Below are positions 35,928 through 44,495 of a stretch of DNA of 64,000 bases, in pieces (position 1 is the stretch's first letter; each line of letters opens with the position of its first letter). Made by a program: the position numbers and the translations under genes. The notes under the pieces are model-generated. The model ran no database searches and was not told where the DNA came from. It saw nothing but the letters and a program-made list of their open reading frames with translations. This stretch comes from Flagellimonas lutaonensis (GTDB lineage: Bacteria; Bacteroidota; Bacteroidia; Flavobacteriales; Flavobacteriaceae), in contig NZ_CP011071.1 in NCBI RefSeq assembly GCF_000963865.1, forward strand, positions 1,616,501 through 1,680,500. The letters run 5' to 3'.

Positions 35928-37064
35928 ATGCCAAAGAAAATCAGATTAGGAATATTAGGAGGCGGGGGCGATTCACTTATCGGCGTATTGCACCGTGTTG
36001 CATCGTTCATCAATGACAATTATGAAATAGTGGGGGCAGTCTTTAATCCCAACCATGAAGACAGTTTGGCCTTTGCCAGGGAAATCGACATTCCGACCAA
36101 CCGCATTTACAAAGATTTTGACACCTTGGTCGAAGAAGAGCTGAAATTGCCTGAAGACGAGCGTATTCAAGTGTGCTCGATTCAGACACCGAACTTTCTG
36201 CATTTCCCCATGGCCAAAAAATTGTTGGAAAATGGTTTTCATGTTATCTGCGAAAAGCCGATGACCATGAACTATGAAGAGGCCAAAATACTTCAAGAAA
36301 CCCATAAGAAATCAGGTAAGGTCTTTGCATTGACCCACACTTATACGGGTTACCCCATGGTTCGCCAGATGCGTGAAATGATCAAAGCGGGCGAGTTGGG
36401 CAAGATACACAAGGTCGATGCCCGATACTATCAAGGATGGATAAACCCCATCATCCATGATAAGGAAAAACGTTCATCGGTTTGGCGCTTAGATCCCAAA
36501 AAGGCCGGCATCAGTTCTTGTATGGGCGATATTGGCGTACATGCCTTTAACATGGTCGAGTACACCACTGGGTTGAAGGTAAGGTCGTTGCTGTGTGATT
36601 TCAATTATCTGTATGAAGACAATCAAATGGATGTAGATGGTACCGTGCTCATTCGCATGGGCGACCATGTAAAAGGGGTAATCCGATCAAGCCAAGTGGC
36701 CACTGGTGAAGAAAACGGTCTGGCCATCGCCATTTATGGTGAAAAAGGAGGATTGCGATGGGAGCAGGAAAACCCAAATTTTCTGTACCGGTTGAGCGAT
36801 ACGGAACCCATACAGGTCTATAAGCCCGGCCATGCCTACAATTCAGAACTTTCTTTGGAGGGAACCAAACTGCCACCAGGGCATCCTGAGGGGATTTTTG
36901 ATGCCATGGCGAACATTTATAAAGGAGCTGCCAAGGCAATTCGGGGCGAAAAGTACAACGATGGTGAGTTTCCCACTATGGAAGATGGCTTGCGCGGCAT
37001 GAACTTTATCGAAAATACGGTTGCCTCGCACAAAAAGGGCAATGTGTGGGTCAACATGGATTAA
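35928..37064 (+). CDS. Gfo/Idh/MocA-family oxidoreductase
   Basis: Cytoplasmic NAD(P)-dependent dehydrogenase (378 aa), last gene of the sugar operon, 12 bases after the MFS gene. The Rossmann motif IRLGILGGGGDSLIG and the catalytic-loop E-K-P (VICEKPMTMNYEEA) are clear, as is a Y-x-G-W-I-N-P-I substrate-loop segment. It would reduce or oxidise a keto-sugar produced upstream. There is no signal peptide, in contrast to the Tat-exported relative at 6297. Confidence 0.93.
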   Translation: MPKKIRLGILGGGGDSLIGVLHRVASFINDNYEIVGAVFNPNHEDSLAFAREIDIPTNRIYKDFDTLVEEELKLPEDERIQVCSIQTPNFLHFPMAKKLLENGFHVICEKPMTMNYEEAKILQETHKKSGKVFALTHTYTGYPMVRQMREMIKAGELGKIHKVDARYYQGWINPIIHDKEKRSSVWRLDPKKAGISSCMGDIGVHAFNMVEYTTGLKVRSLLCDFNYLYEDNQMDVDGTVLIRMGDHVKGVIRSSQVATGEENGLAIAIYGEKGGLRWEQENPNFLYRLSDTEPIQVYKPGHAYNSELSLEGTKLPPGHPEGIFDAMANIYKGAAKAIRGEKYNDGEFPTMEDGLRGMNFIENTVASHKKGNVWVNMD

Positions 37065-37083
37065 GCCATAAAACATTTGTGAT

Positions 37084-37151
37084 AATCCGTGGAATTAGTG
37101 TCCAATAGATTTTTCTCCAAGAAAGTGGAAAAGACACTAATTCCACGGATT
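37084..37151. repeat. Long inverted repeat (19-bp perfect arms) between convergent genes
   Basis: AATCCGTGGAATTAGTGTC (37084-37102) is repeated exactly in inverse at 37133-37151 with a 30-base loop. It lies 20 bases after the Gfo/Idh/MocA stop. Its T-run is weak (TTTTC), so it may act as a bidirectional stop hairpin or be a small repeat element. Confidence 0.75.
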
Positions 37152-37208
37152 TTCACTTAATTGATGGAAACAAATAGTTTTTCATCGAGACTTCCTAAAA
37201 AAGCCTTG

Positions 37209-37673
37209 CTACCTTTTAAAGATCTGCTCAAACCGCTCAAAAACAATGATCATGCTTTCTCTTGGCACCTTGCCAAAAGGTTCGAGCTCGCGGGTGTAGT
37301 AGTCCCAATGGGTCTTTTGCCAATGTTCAAGGCTCTTGTCGCCTTCCCCTTCCAAACGGGCGTGTTCGGCATGAACGGCAAAAAAGGGCAGCAGTTTTAC
37401 CGAGGTGGTTCTAATAATGCACTTTGCTTCCCCGGCCCAATCGGTGACCACCATAAAATCACCAATTTTAGGCAAAGGCTCACCCCTTAGCTGAAGCCCT
37501 AAGAGCGAATGTGAGGTAGCACGCTTGATGTCTTTGCAGATTAATTCAGCGCAGGTGTTGGCATCTTTTTCATTATCACAAAAATGGCCGACACGCGGGG
37601 CATCCTCATTGGCAAATTCCAAATGGGCATCCAAAAAATCGCCCCAAAGACTTCGGGCTGAAGCATTTTCCAT
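37209..37673 (-). CDS. ASCH-domain protein
   Basis: A 154-aa ASCH (PUA-like beta-barrel) protein, a predicted RNA-binding fold related to YhfF. Signatures are G-D-x-x-x-V-x-D-W-x-G-E-A-K-C-I-I-R-T in the middle and H-W-x-x-x-x-x-Y-Y-T-R-E-L near the C-terminus. It is between the two sugar modules, convergent with the first, and not obviously part of either. Possible coding start at 37673 (ATG). Confidence 0.85.
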   Translation of the reverse strand: MENASARSLWGDFLDAHLEFANEDAPRVGHFCDNEKDANTCAELICKDIKRATSHSLLGLQLRGEPLPKIGDFMVVTDWAGEAKCIIRTTSVKLLPFFAVHAEHARLEGEGDKSLEHWQKTHWDYYTRELEPFGKVPRESMIIVFERFEQIFKR

Positions 37674-37752
37674 AGAAAGTCAGTATTCAAGCAATATTAT
37701 GAAATGAACGCCAATAAAATCAATTTTTTCGATAAGCTCCTCTTTTAAACCA

Positions 37753-39462
37753 TTATGCCAGGGCAAATTTCCCCAATTTAAACTGTTCGGCGGCATGGTT
37801 CGCTGCTCTCGCCGTAAAGGCCATATAGGTCAAAGAGGGGTTCACACAACTGGCCGAGGTCATAAAAGCGCCATCGGTCACATAAACGTTGGGCACATCA
37901 TGTAGCTGACTATGCTTGTTGAGCACCGAGGTTCGGGGGTTCCATCCCATACGGGCACCACCCATTTCATGGATTCCTAAGCCCGGGCCGGTTTCGGTGT
38001 CATACACTTCAACATCCTTAAATCCGGCATTCTTCAAAATGACGACGGCCTCTTCTTTTATGGCCTCCCGCATTTTGAATTCATTTTCTTTGAATTCAAC
38101 ATCAAAATCGAGCTGTGGCAGGCCCCATTGGTCTTTTTTGTCTTCGCTCAAGGTAACCCGATTGTCGTGGTAGGGCAACATTTCACCAAAACCGGTCATG
38201 CCTATCTGCCACCCACCCGGTTTTAAAACGGCCTCCTTTAATGCTTTTCCATATCCCATTTCGGCCACCATTTCTGACCAGTTTTCACGGCTAGCACCTC
38301 CTTGGTACCCAAATCCACGTAAAAAGTCGCCCCGTTTGGTCTTGTCGTCAAGGTTTACAAATCGGGGTATGTAAAAACCGTTGGGCCTTCTTCCCTTGTA
38401 GTATTTGTCTAAATGCCCGTCAACTTTTGCCGTAGCGCCCAATTGGTAATGGTGGTCCATAATGTTTCGGCCCAGTTGGTCGTGGTTGTTGCCCATTCCA
38501 TCGGGGAACCTTTCAGATTTTGATTGCAACAAAATACCTACCGAGGCCATGGCCGAGGCACAGAGAAACACGATTTTTCCCTTGAATTCCATTTTTTCAT
38601 GCGTCTCGGCATCGATGATCCTCACGCCCGAGGCCATTTTAGTACTCTCGTCATAGACGAGCTCATATACAATTGAATTCGGTCTAAGAGTCATGTTCCC
38701 GGTACGTTCAGCAGCGGGCAGTGTAGAAGAGTTACTGCTGAAATAGCCGCCGAAAGGGCAGCCGCGCCAGCAACGGTTGCGGTATTGGCAGGGGCCGCGA
38801 CCCTTGAATTCTGTGGTATTCTCTGTAATATGGGCAGCACGGCCAATGGTCAACAATCTGCCGTCATCAAAGGTCGTGGCCATTGATTTTTGTAGTTCCT
38901 TTTCCACGCAGTTCAATTCCATGGGAGGTTGAAATTTGCCATCGGGCAATTGTTTCAGCCCTAAATTTTCGCCACTGACCCCGATATATTGCTCTACCCT
39001 GTCGTACCATGGGGCAATGTCGGCGTATCGTACCGGCCAGTCAACGGCAATACCTTCTTTAAGATTGGCCTCAAAATCAATGTTGCTCCACCGATAGCTC
39101 TGACGGCCCCATGTGAGGGATCGCCCGCCGACTTGGTAGCCCCGTATCCAGTCAAACCGCTTTGTTTCTTGATAGGGGTGTTCAAGGTCATTGACAAAAA
39201 AATGCTTGACATCTTCCCTGGGCGCCCAACCGACCCGAAGCTGTTTGTGGTACTTTTTCTTGTCTTCCCGTGTCAATTCGCCCTTGAATTCATAATCCCA
39301 CGGGTCATCGTTCATGGTCTTGTAATCGGCTACGTGCCTTACCATGGGGCCCCTTTCGAGCACCAAGGTCTTCAGGCCGTTTTCACAGAGTTCTTTGGCC
39401 GCCCAGCCACCACTGATACCGGTGCCGACCACAATGGCATCGTAGACCTCATTTTGATTCAT
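37753..39462 (-). CDS. GMC-family FAD oxidoreductase, second paralogue
   Basis: Close paralogue of the enzyme at 30147-31865: the same YDAIVVGTGISGGWAAKELCE FAD segment and the Cys trio C225-x5-C231-x3-C235. The C-terminal HEMGGARMG and CVNPSLT motifs are also present. No small subunit gene adjoins it, so it may share the small subunit at 29494 or work alone. It is divergent from a second epimerase gene (39595), repeating the organisation of the first module. Substrate is probably a sugar or glycoside. Confidence 0.93.
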   Translation of the reverse strand: MNQNEVYDAIVVGTGISGGWAAKELCENGLKTLVLERGPMVRHVADYKTMNDDPWDYEFKGELTREDKKKYHKQLRVGWAPREDVKHFFVNDLEHPYQETKRFDWIRGYQVGGRSLTWGRQSYRWSNIDFEANLKEGIAVDWPVRYADIAPWYDRVEQYIGVSGENLGLKQLPDGKFQPPMELNCVEKELQKSMATTFDDGRLLTIGRAAHITENTTEFKGRGPCQYRNRCWRGCPFGGYFSSNSSTLPAAERTGNMTLRPNSIVYELVYDESTKMASGVRIIDAETHEKMEFKGKIVFLCASAMASVGILLQSKSERFPDGMGNNHDQLGRNIMDHHYQLGATAKVDGHLDKYYKGRRPNGFYIPRFVNLDDKTKRGDFLRGFGYQGGASRENWSEMVAEMGYGKALKEAVLKPGGWQIGMTGFGEMLPYHDNRVTLSEDKKDQWGLPQLDFDVEFKENEFKMREAIKEEAVVILKNAGFKDVEVYDTETGPGLGIHEMGGARMGWNPRTSVLNKHSQLHDVPNVYVTDGAFMTSASCVNPSLTYMAFTARAANHAAEQFKLGKFALA

Positions 39463-39489
39463 TTCGGGGTGATTTAATTCTCAGCGAAT

Positions 39490-39552
39490 CGCTATATTTA
39501 TGACTTGGCAAAAAATATGTTAATTGGCTGTGTTTATTTCTTAAATATAGCG
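39490..39552. promoter_or_regulatory. Inverted repeat pair in the second divergent promoter region
   Basis: CGCTATATTTA (39490-39500) and TAAATATAGCG (39542-39552) are exact inverse copies, 52 bp apart start to start (about five helical turns). They flank the middle of the region between the GMC and epimerase genes and could be a pair of half-sites for one regulator. Distinct from the ACTACAACGTTGTAGT palindrome of the first module. Confidence 0.45.
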
Positions 39553-39594
39553 GATAATTCCTTATTATTCTGAATAAAAAAGAATTCAAGCATT

Positions 39595-40647
39595 ATGAGA
39601 ACCATTAAAGGACCGGCCGTTTTTTTGGCCCAGTTTGTAGATAGCCAACCCCCTTTCAACTCGTTGGAGGGAATGTGCGAATGGGCTTCGGGATTGGGAT
39701 ATAAAGGTATTCAAATACCCACATGGGAGAAATTCCTCATTGACCTCGACAAAGCGGCCGAAAGCCAAGATTACTGCGATGAACTGAAAGGAAAAATAAA
39801 CTCATACGGACTCGAAATCACAGAGCTTTCGACCCATCTTCAAGGGCAATTGGTGGCCGTACACCCGGCCTATGACATCATGTTCGACAATTTTGCGCCC
39901 GACCATTTGAAAGGGAAACCAAAAGAGCGTACCGAGTGGGCCGTCGAAACAGTGAAAAAGGCGGCCACCGCAAGCCGCAGGCTGGGCATTAAGGCCCATG
40001 CCACCTTTTCGGGTTCTTTGCTCTGGCATACCGCCCACCCATGGCCACAGCGCCCTGCAGGTCTGGTAGAGATGGGTTTTGAAGAGCTGGCAAGGCGTTG
40101 GAAACCTATTCTAGACCATTTTGACGAAGAGGGGGTCGATGTCTGTTACGAGATACATCCCGGTGAAGACCTTCACGACGGTGACACCTTCGAACGTTTT
40201 TTAGAGGCCACGGGCAATCACAAACGAGTCAATATTCTGTACGACCCCAGCCATTTTGTGCTACAGCAATTGGATTATATCGCCTATATAGACCATTACC
40301 ACGAGTTCATCAAATCGTTCCATGTCAAGGACTCTGAGTTCAATCCCACCGGAAAAAAAGGCGCCTTTGGGGGCTACAACGATTGGGGCGACCGCGCCGG
40401 AAGGTACCGTTCGTTGGGTGATGGTCAAATAGACTTCAAGACCATCTTCTCGAAACTGACCCAATACGGCTGCGATGTATGGGCAGTGATGGAGTGGGAA
40501 TGTTGCATTAAAAGTCCAGAACAAGGGGCACGTGAAGGTGCCAAATTTATACAGGACCATATCATCGAGGCGACCCAAAAGACCTTTGATGATTTCGCCG
40601 GAGCGGAAATCGATAAAGCAGAACTCAAAAAAATACTGGGATTATGA
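39595..40647 (+). CDS. Sugar phosphate isomerase/epimerase-family protein, cytosolic
   Basis: TIM-barrel protein (350 aa) without a signal peptide. The metal-site segments are clear: VCYEIHPGEDLHDGDTFE, NILYDPSHFVLQQ and HVKDSEFNPTGK, which are typical of the IolE/IolI-like and 3-keto-sugar-linked members. The ending VWAVMEWECC supplies the last Glu. It overlaps the next gene, a DUF1080 lipoprotein, by four bases (ATGA), so the two are translationally coupled and probably act on the same substrate. Confidence 0.92.
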   Translation: MRTIKGPAVFLAQFVDSQPPFNSLEGMCEWASGLGYKGIQIPTWEKFLIDLDKAAESQDYCDELKGKINSYGLEITELSTHLQGQLVAVHPAYDIMFDNFAPDHLKGKPKERTEWAVETVKKAATASRRLGIKAHATFSGSLLWHTAHPWPQRPAGLVEMGFEELARRWKPILDHFDEEGVDVCYEIHPGEDLHDGDTFERFLEATGNHKRVNILYDPSHFVLQQLDYIAYIDHYHEFIKSFHVKDSEFNPTGKKGAFGGYNDWGDRAGRYRSLGDGQIDFKTIFSKLTQYGCDVWAVMEWECCIKSPEQGAREGAKFIQDHIIEATQKTFDDFAGAEIDKAELKKILGL

Positions 40648-41399
40648 AAAAAGCAAAACTATTTCTTTTGGTATTGCTGGCCATAGGGTGCAAGCAAAAA
40701 GATAAAGAAGCAAATAAGGAAGCAAATAAAGAAGAACCGATGTCTGAAACCGCCGAAAATACAGATGAGGAAGCATGGCAGGTGTTGTTCGACGGCACCT
40801 CTTTCGAGGGATGGCATTTTTATAATGGGGGCGAGGTCGGCGAACCTTGGAAACTTGAAGAAGGGGCCATGGTATTTTACCCTCCCGAAGAGCGGCCAGA
40901 GGGTGCTAGTTATAATATTGTTACCGATGAAGAGTTTACCAATTTTGAGCTCTCGCTGGAGTGGAAGGTCTCAGAGGGAGGCAATAGCGGTATTTTCTGG
41001 GGTGTACATGAAAGTGAGCAGTTCGGTCAACCTTATCAAACAGGACCAGAGATACAAGTATTGGACGACGACCGCCACCCAGATGCCAAAAACGGCACTA
41101 CACATCAGGCTGGTGCACTATACGACATGATTGCCCCCTCAAAAAAAGTGGTCAAACCGGCAGGTGAATGGAACGAGGTGATTTTGACGATAAACCATGA
41201 GGCCAATCAAGGCAGCGTGGTAATGAATGGCGAAAAAATTGTTGAATTTCCCGTGCATGGCGAGGAATGGGACAAAATGGTGGCCAATTCAAAATTTGCT
41301 GATTGGGAAGGTTTTGGCGAATACCGAACCGGAAAAATCGGGCTTCAAGATCATGGTGATGTTGTAGCTTACAGAAACATCAAGATCAGGCGTCTGTAA
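40644..41399 (+). CDS. DUF1080 (3-keto-disaccharide hydrolase-like) lipoprotein
   Basis: Lipoprotein (lipobox A-I-G-C16) with a DUF1080 concanavalin-like beta-sandwich. Signatures are WQVLFDGTSFEGWHFYNGG, NFELSLEWKVSEGGNSGIFWGVHE and GPEIQVLDDDRHPDAK, ending in IGLQDHGDVVAYRNIKIRRL. DUF1080 proteins are reported as 3-keto-glycoside hydrolases or lyases. Located immediately downstream of the epimerase (4-base overlap) and one base before a second DUF1080 gene. It probably acts in the periplasm on the product of the GMC dehydrogenase. Confidence 0.9.
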   Translation: MKKAKLFLLVLLAIGCKQKDKEANKEANKEEPMSETAENTDEEAWQVLFDGTSFEGWHFYNGGEVGEPWKLEEGAMVFYPPEERPEGASYNIVTDEEFTNFELSLEWKVSEGGNSGIFWGVHESEQFGQPYQTGPEIQVLDDDRHPDAKNGTTHQAGALYDMIAPSKKVVKPAGEWNEVILTINHEANQGSVVMNGEKIVEFPVHGEEWDKMVANSKFADWEGFGEYRTGKIGLQDHGDVVAYRNIKIRRL

Positions 41400-41400
41400 T

Positions 41401-42213
41401 ATGAGGGGAGTGGCAGGTATCTTTTGTGTTGTGGTACTTCTTATAGGATGCCAAGAAAGAACATCCCAAGAGCAATCAAGGGTGTTGAAGAACAAGCCAG
41501 AGGTCATTGTTCATGAAGAATACCAAGGTGAAGAACCCACCAAACCGGAAGAAACAGAGGTGTACGAGCCCGTACCTCCAAAGGTTACGGTTGACGAAAA
41601 CGGGGTGCCCAGCGATGCCATAGTGCTTTTTAATGGCAGTGGTTTTGACGAATGGGTCATGGCCAAAGATAGTTCGCAAGTGGTTTGGCACCTGAACGAT
41701 GATGGCAGCATGACCGTTAAAGACAAGACCGGCGATATTCAGACCAAACGGAACTTTGGCGACATACAATTGCACATTGAGTGGCGTTCACCTGCCGAGG
41801 TTCAACGTGATGGCCAGAACCGGGGCAACAGTGGCGTTTTTATCAATAATCTGTACGAAGTTCAGGTGCTTGACAACAACGATAACGACACCTATGTGAA
41901 CGGGCAGGTAGCATCCATCTACAAACAGCATATACCCCTGGCCATGGCCTCTATGCCAAGTGGCGAGTGGAACACCTACGACATCATTTACCGCATGCCA
42001 GAGTTCAACAAAGAAGGCCAAAAAATCAAATCGGGCACCATGACCGTGCTGCACAACGGGGTATTGGTGCAAGACCATGTTGAGCTAAAGGGTACCACCC
42101 CCTACATCGGTTGGCCCAAAAACCCACCGCATGGCAAAGGACCGATTCGGTTGCAAGACCATGGCGACAACAGCAGGGTCAGTTACCGTAACATTTGGGT
42201 GAGGGAGTTATAA
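41401..42213 (+). CDS. DUF1080 lipoprotein, second copy
   Basis: Second DUF1080 lipoprotein (lipobox L-I-G-C17) of 270 aa, with an acidic/proline linker and the domain IVLFNGSGFDEWVMAKDS...DIQLHIEWRSPAEV...GNSGVFINNLYEVQVLDN, ending in IRLQDHGDNSRVSYRNIWVREL. It is only distantly similar to its neighbour, so it may handle another linkage. Its stop overlaps the next start (TAATG), coupling it to SdpI. Confidence 0.9.
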   Translation: MRGVAGIFCVVVLLIGCQERTSQEQSRVLKNKPEVIVHEEYQGEEPTKPEETEVYEPVPPKVTVDENGVPSDAIVLFNGSGFDEWVMAKDSSQVVWHLNDDGSMTVKDKTGDIQTKRNFGDIQLHIEWRSPAEVQRDGQNRGNSGVFINNLYEVQVLDNNDNDTYVNGQVASIYKQHIPLAMASMPSGEWNTYDIIYRMPEFNKEGQKIKSGTMTVLHNGVLVQDHVELKGTTPYIGWPKNPPHGKGPIRLQDHGDNSRVSYRNIWVREL

Positions 42214-42572
42214 TGGGTTTCGGAAACTTTTTAGCATCAATTGTTTTCGGTTTCCTCATTCTTGTATGTGGAATTATTTGGCAAAAATTTCCACCGAAGA
42301 AAATCAATTATTTATACGGATATCGTACTAGAAGAAGTATGGCCAATCAACAAATTTGGAAGTATGCCAATCGAATCGGAGCAAATATGTTTGTTTGGTT
42401 GGGCATTGTATTGACGGTATTCGGAATCCTTATATATGTCTTGTGGCCAAAAAGCGCTGTAATTATCTCGTTGTTTGTTATGCTATTGGGCATGGGAGTG
42501 GGAATATATTGGTGCGAGACCCAATTGAACAGGGACTTTGATAAGAATGGAAATCCAAAATCCAACCGTTAA
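42213..42572 (+). CDS. SdpI-family membrane protein
   Basis: A 119-aa protein with three hydrophobic segments and the family signatures I-N-Y-L-Y-G-Y-R-T-R-R-S-M-A-N-Q-Q-I-W-K-Y-A-N and a C-terminal membrane pair. SdpI was named for immunity to the SdpC toxin in Bacillus, but most members, like this one, have no known role. It is coupled to the upstream DUF1080 gene by a TAATG overlap, so it may be an incidental last gene of the operon. Confidence 0.85.
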   Translation: MGFGNFLASIVFGFLILVCGIIWQKFPPKKINYLYGYRTRRSMANQQIWKYANRIGANMFVWLGIVLTVFGILIYVLWPKSAVIISLFVMLLGMGVGIYWCETQLNRDFDKNGNPKSNR

Positions 42573-42607
42573 ATTTGGCTACCTTTGCCAAAATTGATTG
42601 ACATTTT

Positions 42608-43465
42608 ATGATCCAATCCATGACCGGTTTTGGGAAGCATGTGGTACAGCTTCCATCAAAAAAGATAACGGTTGAGCTAAAATCGCTGAACAGCAAGAAC
42701 CTTGACATCAATGCACGTCTTCCGCAAGCATATAGGGAAAAAGAACTGGAGCTTCGCAAGGCCATTTCAGAATCGCTGGTCAGGGGCAAGGTTGATCTGA
42801 ACCTGAACGTTGAGATTACGGGGGAGGAAACCACTGCCGAGATCAACGAGGGGGTGGTAAAAAAATATATGGGCCAACTCCGTTCCATAGCACCGGGCGA
42901 TGATGTCAAATTGCTCGAGATGGCCCTGCGAATGCCCGATGCCCTTAAGACCGATAAAAATGATATCGACGAGGAAGAATTCAGGGCCATCAAGCAGGCT
43001 TTGAAACAGGCTTTGGAGAAAATTACCCTTTTTCGAACCCAGGAAGGAAAGGAGTTGGAAAAAGATTTCAACCTGCGCATCCAGAACATATTCGCCCTTT
43101 TGGAAGAAATCAAAAAAATAGATCCCGAGCGGATAAAGGCTCTTAGGGAACGGTTAGAGAAGGCCGTTTCAGATCTAAAGGTCGAGGTCGATGAAAACCG
43201 TTTTGAGCAAGAGTTAATCTATTACCTAGAGAAGTATGACATCACCGAAGAAAAGGTTCGTCTGGCCAACCATCTGGCCTATTTTCAAGAAACCATGAAT
43301 TCTAAGGAAAGCAATGGAAAGAAACTAGGGTTCATTTCGCAAGAAATGGGCAGAGAGATCAATACCATTGGGTCGAAGGCCAATTATGCGCCCATGCAGC
43401 AGTTGGTGGTGCAAATGAAAGATGAGCTCGAGAAAATCAAGGAACAAATGCTCAATGTACTATGA
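42608..43465 (+). CDS. yicC: YicC-family endoribonuclease
   Basis: YicC-like protein (285 aa): MIQSMTGFGK at the start, E-L-K-S-L-N-S-K-N-L-D-I-N-A-R-L-P near residue 25, and the C-terminal half with G-K-K-L-G-F-I-S-Q-E-M-G-R-E-I-N-T-I-G-S-K-A-N. The family is reported as endoribonucleases that take part in sRNA decay. It overlaps gmk by four bases, the usual operon arrangement. Confidence 0.94.
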   Translation: MIQSMTGFGKHVVQLPSKKITVELKSLNSKNLDINARLPQAYREKELELRKAISESLVRGKVDLNLNVEITGEETTAEINEGVVKKYMGQLRSIAPGDDVKLLEMALRMPDALKTDKNDIDEEEFRAIKQALKQALEKITLFRTQEGKELEKDFNLRIQNIFALLEEIKKIDPERIKALRERLEKAVSDLKVEVDENRFEQELIYYLEKYDITEEKVRLANHLAYFQETMNSKESNGKKLGFISQEMGREINTIGSKANYAPMQQLVVQMKDELEKIKEQMLNVL

Positions 43466-44064
43466 GTAAGGGGGGCAAGCTCATAATTTTTTCGGCCCCT
43501 TCGGGCAGCGGCAAGACCACCATCGTCAGGTATTTGCTACAACAACCTGAGTTGAACCTGGCCTTTTCGGTCTCGGCAACCTCTAGACCCCGACGTGGAA
43601 AAGAGAAACATGGCCAACATTACTATTTTATGTCGGTCAATGAGTTCAAACAGCATATCAAAAACGGCGACTTTTTAGAGTGGGAAGAGGTTTATCGCGA
43701 CTGTTTTTACGGCACCCTAAAAAGTGAGGTTGAGCGACTATGGGCCGAGGGCATGAACGTTATTTTCGATATTGACGTGGCTGGGGGCTTGCGCATCAAG
43801 AAAAAGTTTCCTGAACAGACCTTGGCCGTTTTTGTAAAACCGCCAAGTGTCGATGAGCTCAAGATCCGGCTGAAGAAACGCAGTACCGAAGATGATGACA
43901 AGATCAACATGCGTATCGCCAAGGCCTCTGTAGAATTGGCAACCGCACCACAGTTTGATAAGATTATCAAAAACTATGACTTGGACACTGCATTGAAAGA
44001 GGCCCATAAATTAGTGGCCGATTTTGTGGGTGCAACCAAGAAGGATTCTGAGGAAGAAGAATGA
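43462..44064 (+). CDS. gmk: Guanylate kinase
   Basis: Phosphorylates GMP to GDP in the cytoplasm. The P-loop is S-A-P-S-G-S-G-K-T-T (11-20), followed by the GMP-binding S-R-x-x-R and the family F-L-E-W-E-E-V-Y...Y-G-T motif. Length 200 aa is normal. It is translationally coupled to yicC. In relatives nadD usually follows directly; here a DUF559 cassette intervenes. Confidence 0.96.
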   Translation: MSKGGKLIIFSAPSGSGKTTIVRYLLQQPELNLAFSVSATSRPRRGKEKHGQHYYFMSVNEFKQHIKNGDFLEWEEVYRDCFYGTLKSEVERLWAEGMNVIFDIDVAGGLRIKKKFPEQTLAVFVKPPSVDELKIRLKKRSTEDDDKINMRIAKASVELATAPQFDKIIKNYDLDTALKEAHKLVADFVGATKKDSEEEE

Positions 44065-44077
44065 AAAGCATTTCGTT

Positions 44078-44110
44078 TCCCCTCTAAAAAGAGGGGATAA
44101 AGGGGTGTGT
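44078..44110. repeat. REP-like hairpin element, left flank of the DUF559 gene
   Basis: TCCCCTCT (44078-44085) and AGAGGGGA (44090-44097) form an 8-bp stem with an AAAA loop, followed inward by TAAAGGGGTGTGT. The right-flank element has the same structure in inverse orientation: the tail faces the gene on both sides. Confidence 0.65.
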
Positions 44111-44123
44111 AAATATTTAAGAG

Positions 44124-44492
44124 ATGATTGTTAAATACAATCCAAAACTCAAAGAACTAGCACGACAATTGAGAAACAATGCTACAAATTCTGAAATTCG
44201 ATTGTGGTAAAAGTTGAAGCGTAACCAAATGTACGGTTATGATTTTCATCGACAGAAACCTATTGATGAGTTTATTGTTGACTTCTTTTGCAACAAGCTA
44301 CAACTCGCAATTGAAGTTGATGGATATTCACATGAAATTTTGGAAGTATGGAAAAAGGATGTTAAGAAGACAAGAAGACTCAATGAATTGAATATCAATG
44401 TACTTCGTTTTTCAGATTATCAGGTAATGAATGATATTGAAAATGTATTGCTCGTTATAGAGGATTATATTTTACGATATGAGGAAAACTGA
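44124..44492 (+). pseudogene. DUF559 (Vsr-like) endonuclease with an in-frame TAA
   Basis: The frame opens at ATG 44124 (MIVKYNPKLKELARQLRNNA, TNSEIRLW) and meets TAA at codon 29 (44208-44210). It then continues in the same frame as KLKRNQMYGYDFHRQKPIDEFIVDFFC, LAIEVDGYSH and the C-terminal LRFSD region, which is the complete DUF559 PD-(D/E)xK fold. DUF559 proteins normally read L-W-x-K-L-K at this place, so one Gln/Lys-type codon has become a stop. Only a TTG (44214) follows directly. It is probably inactive unless the stop is read through. The gene is flanked by inverted REP-like elements. Confidence 0.85.
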
Positions 44493-44495
44493 GAT

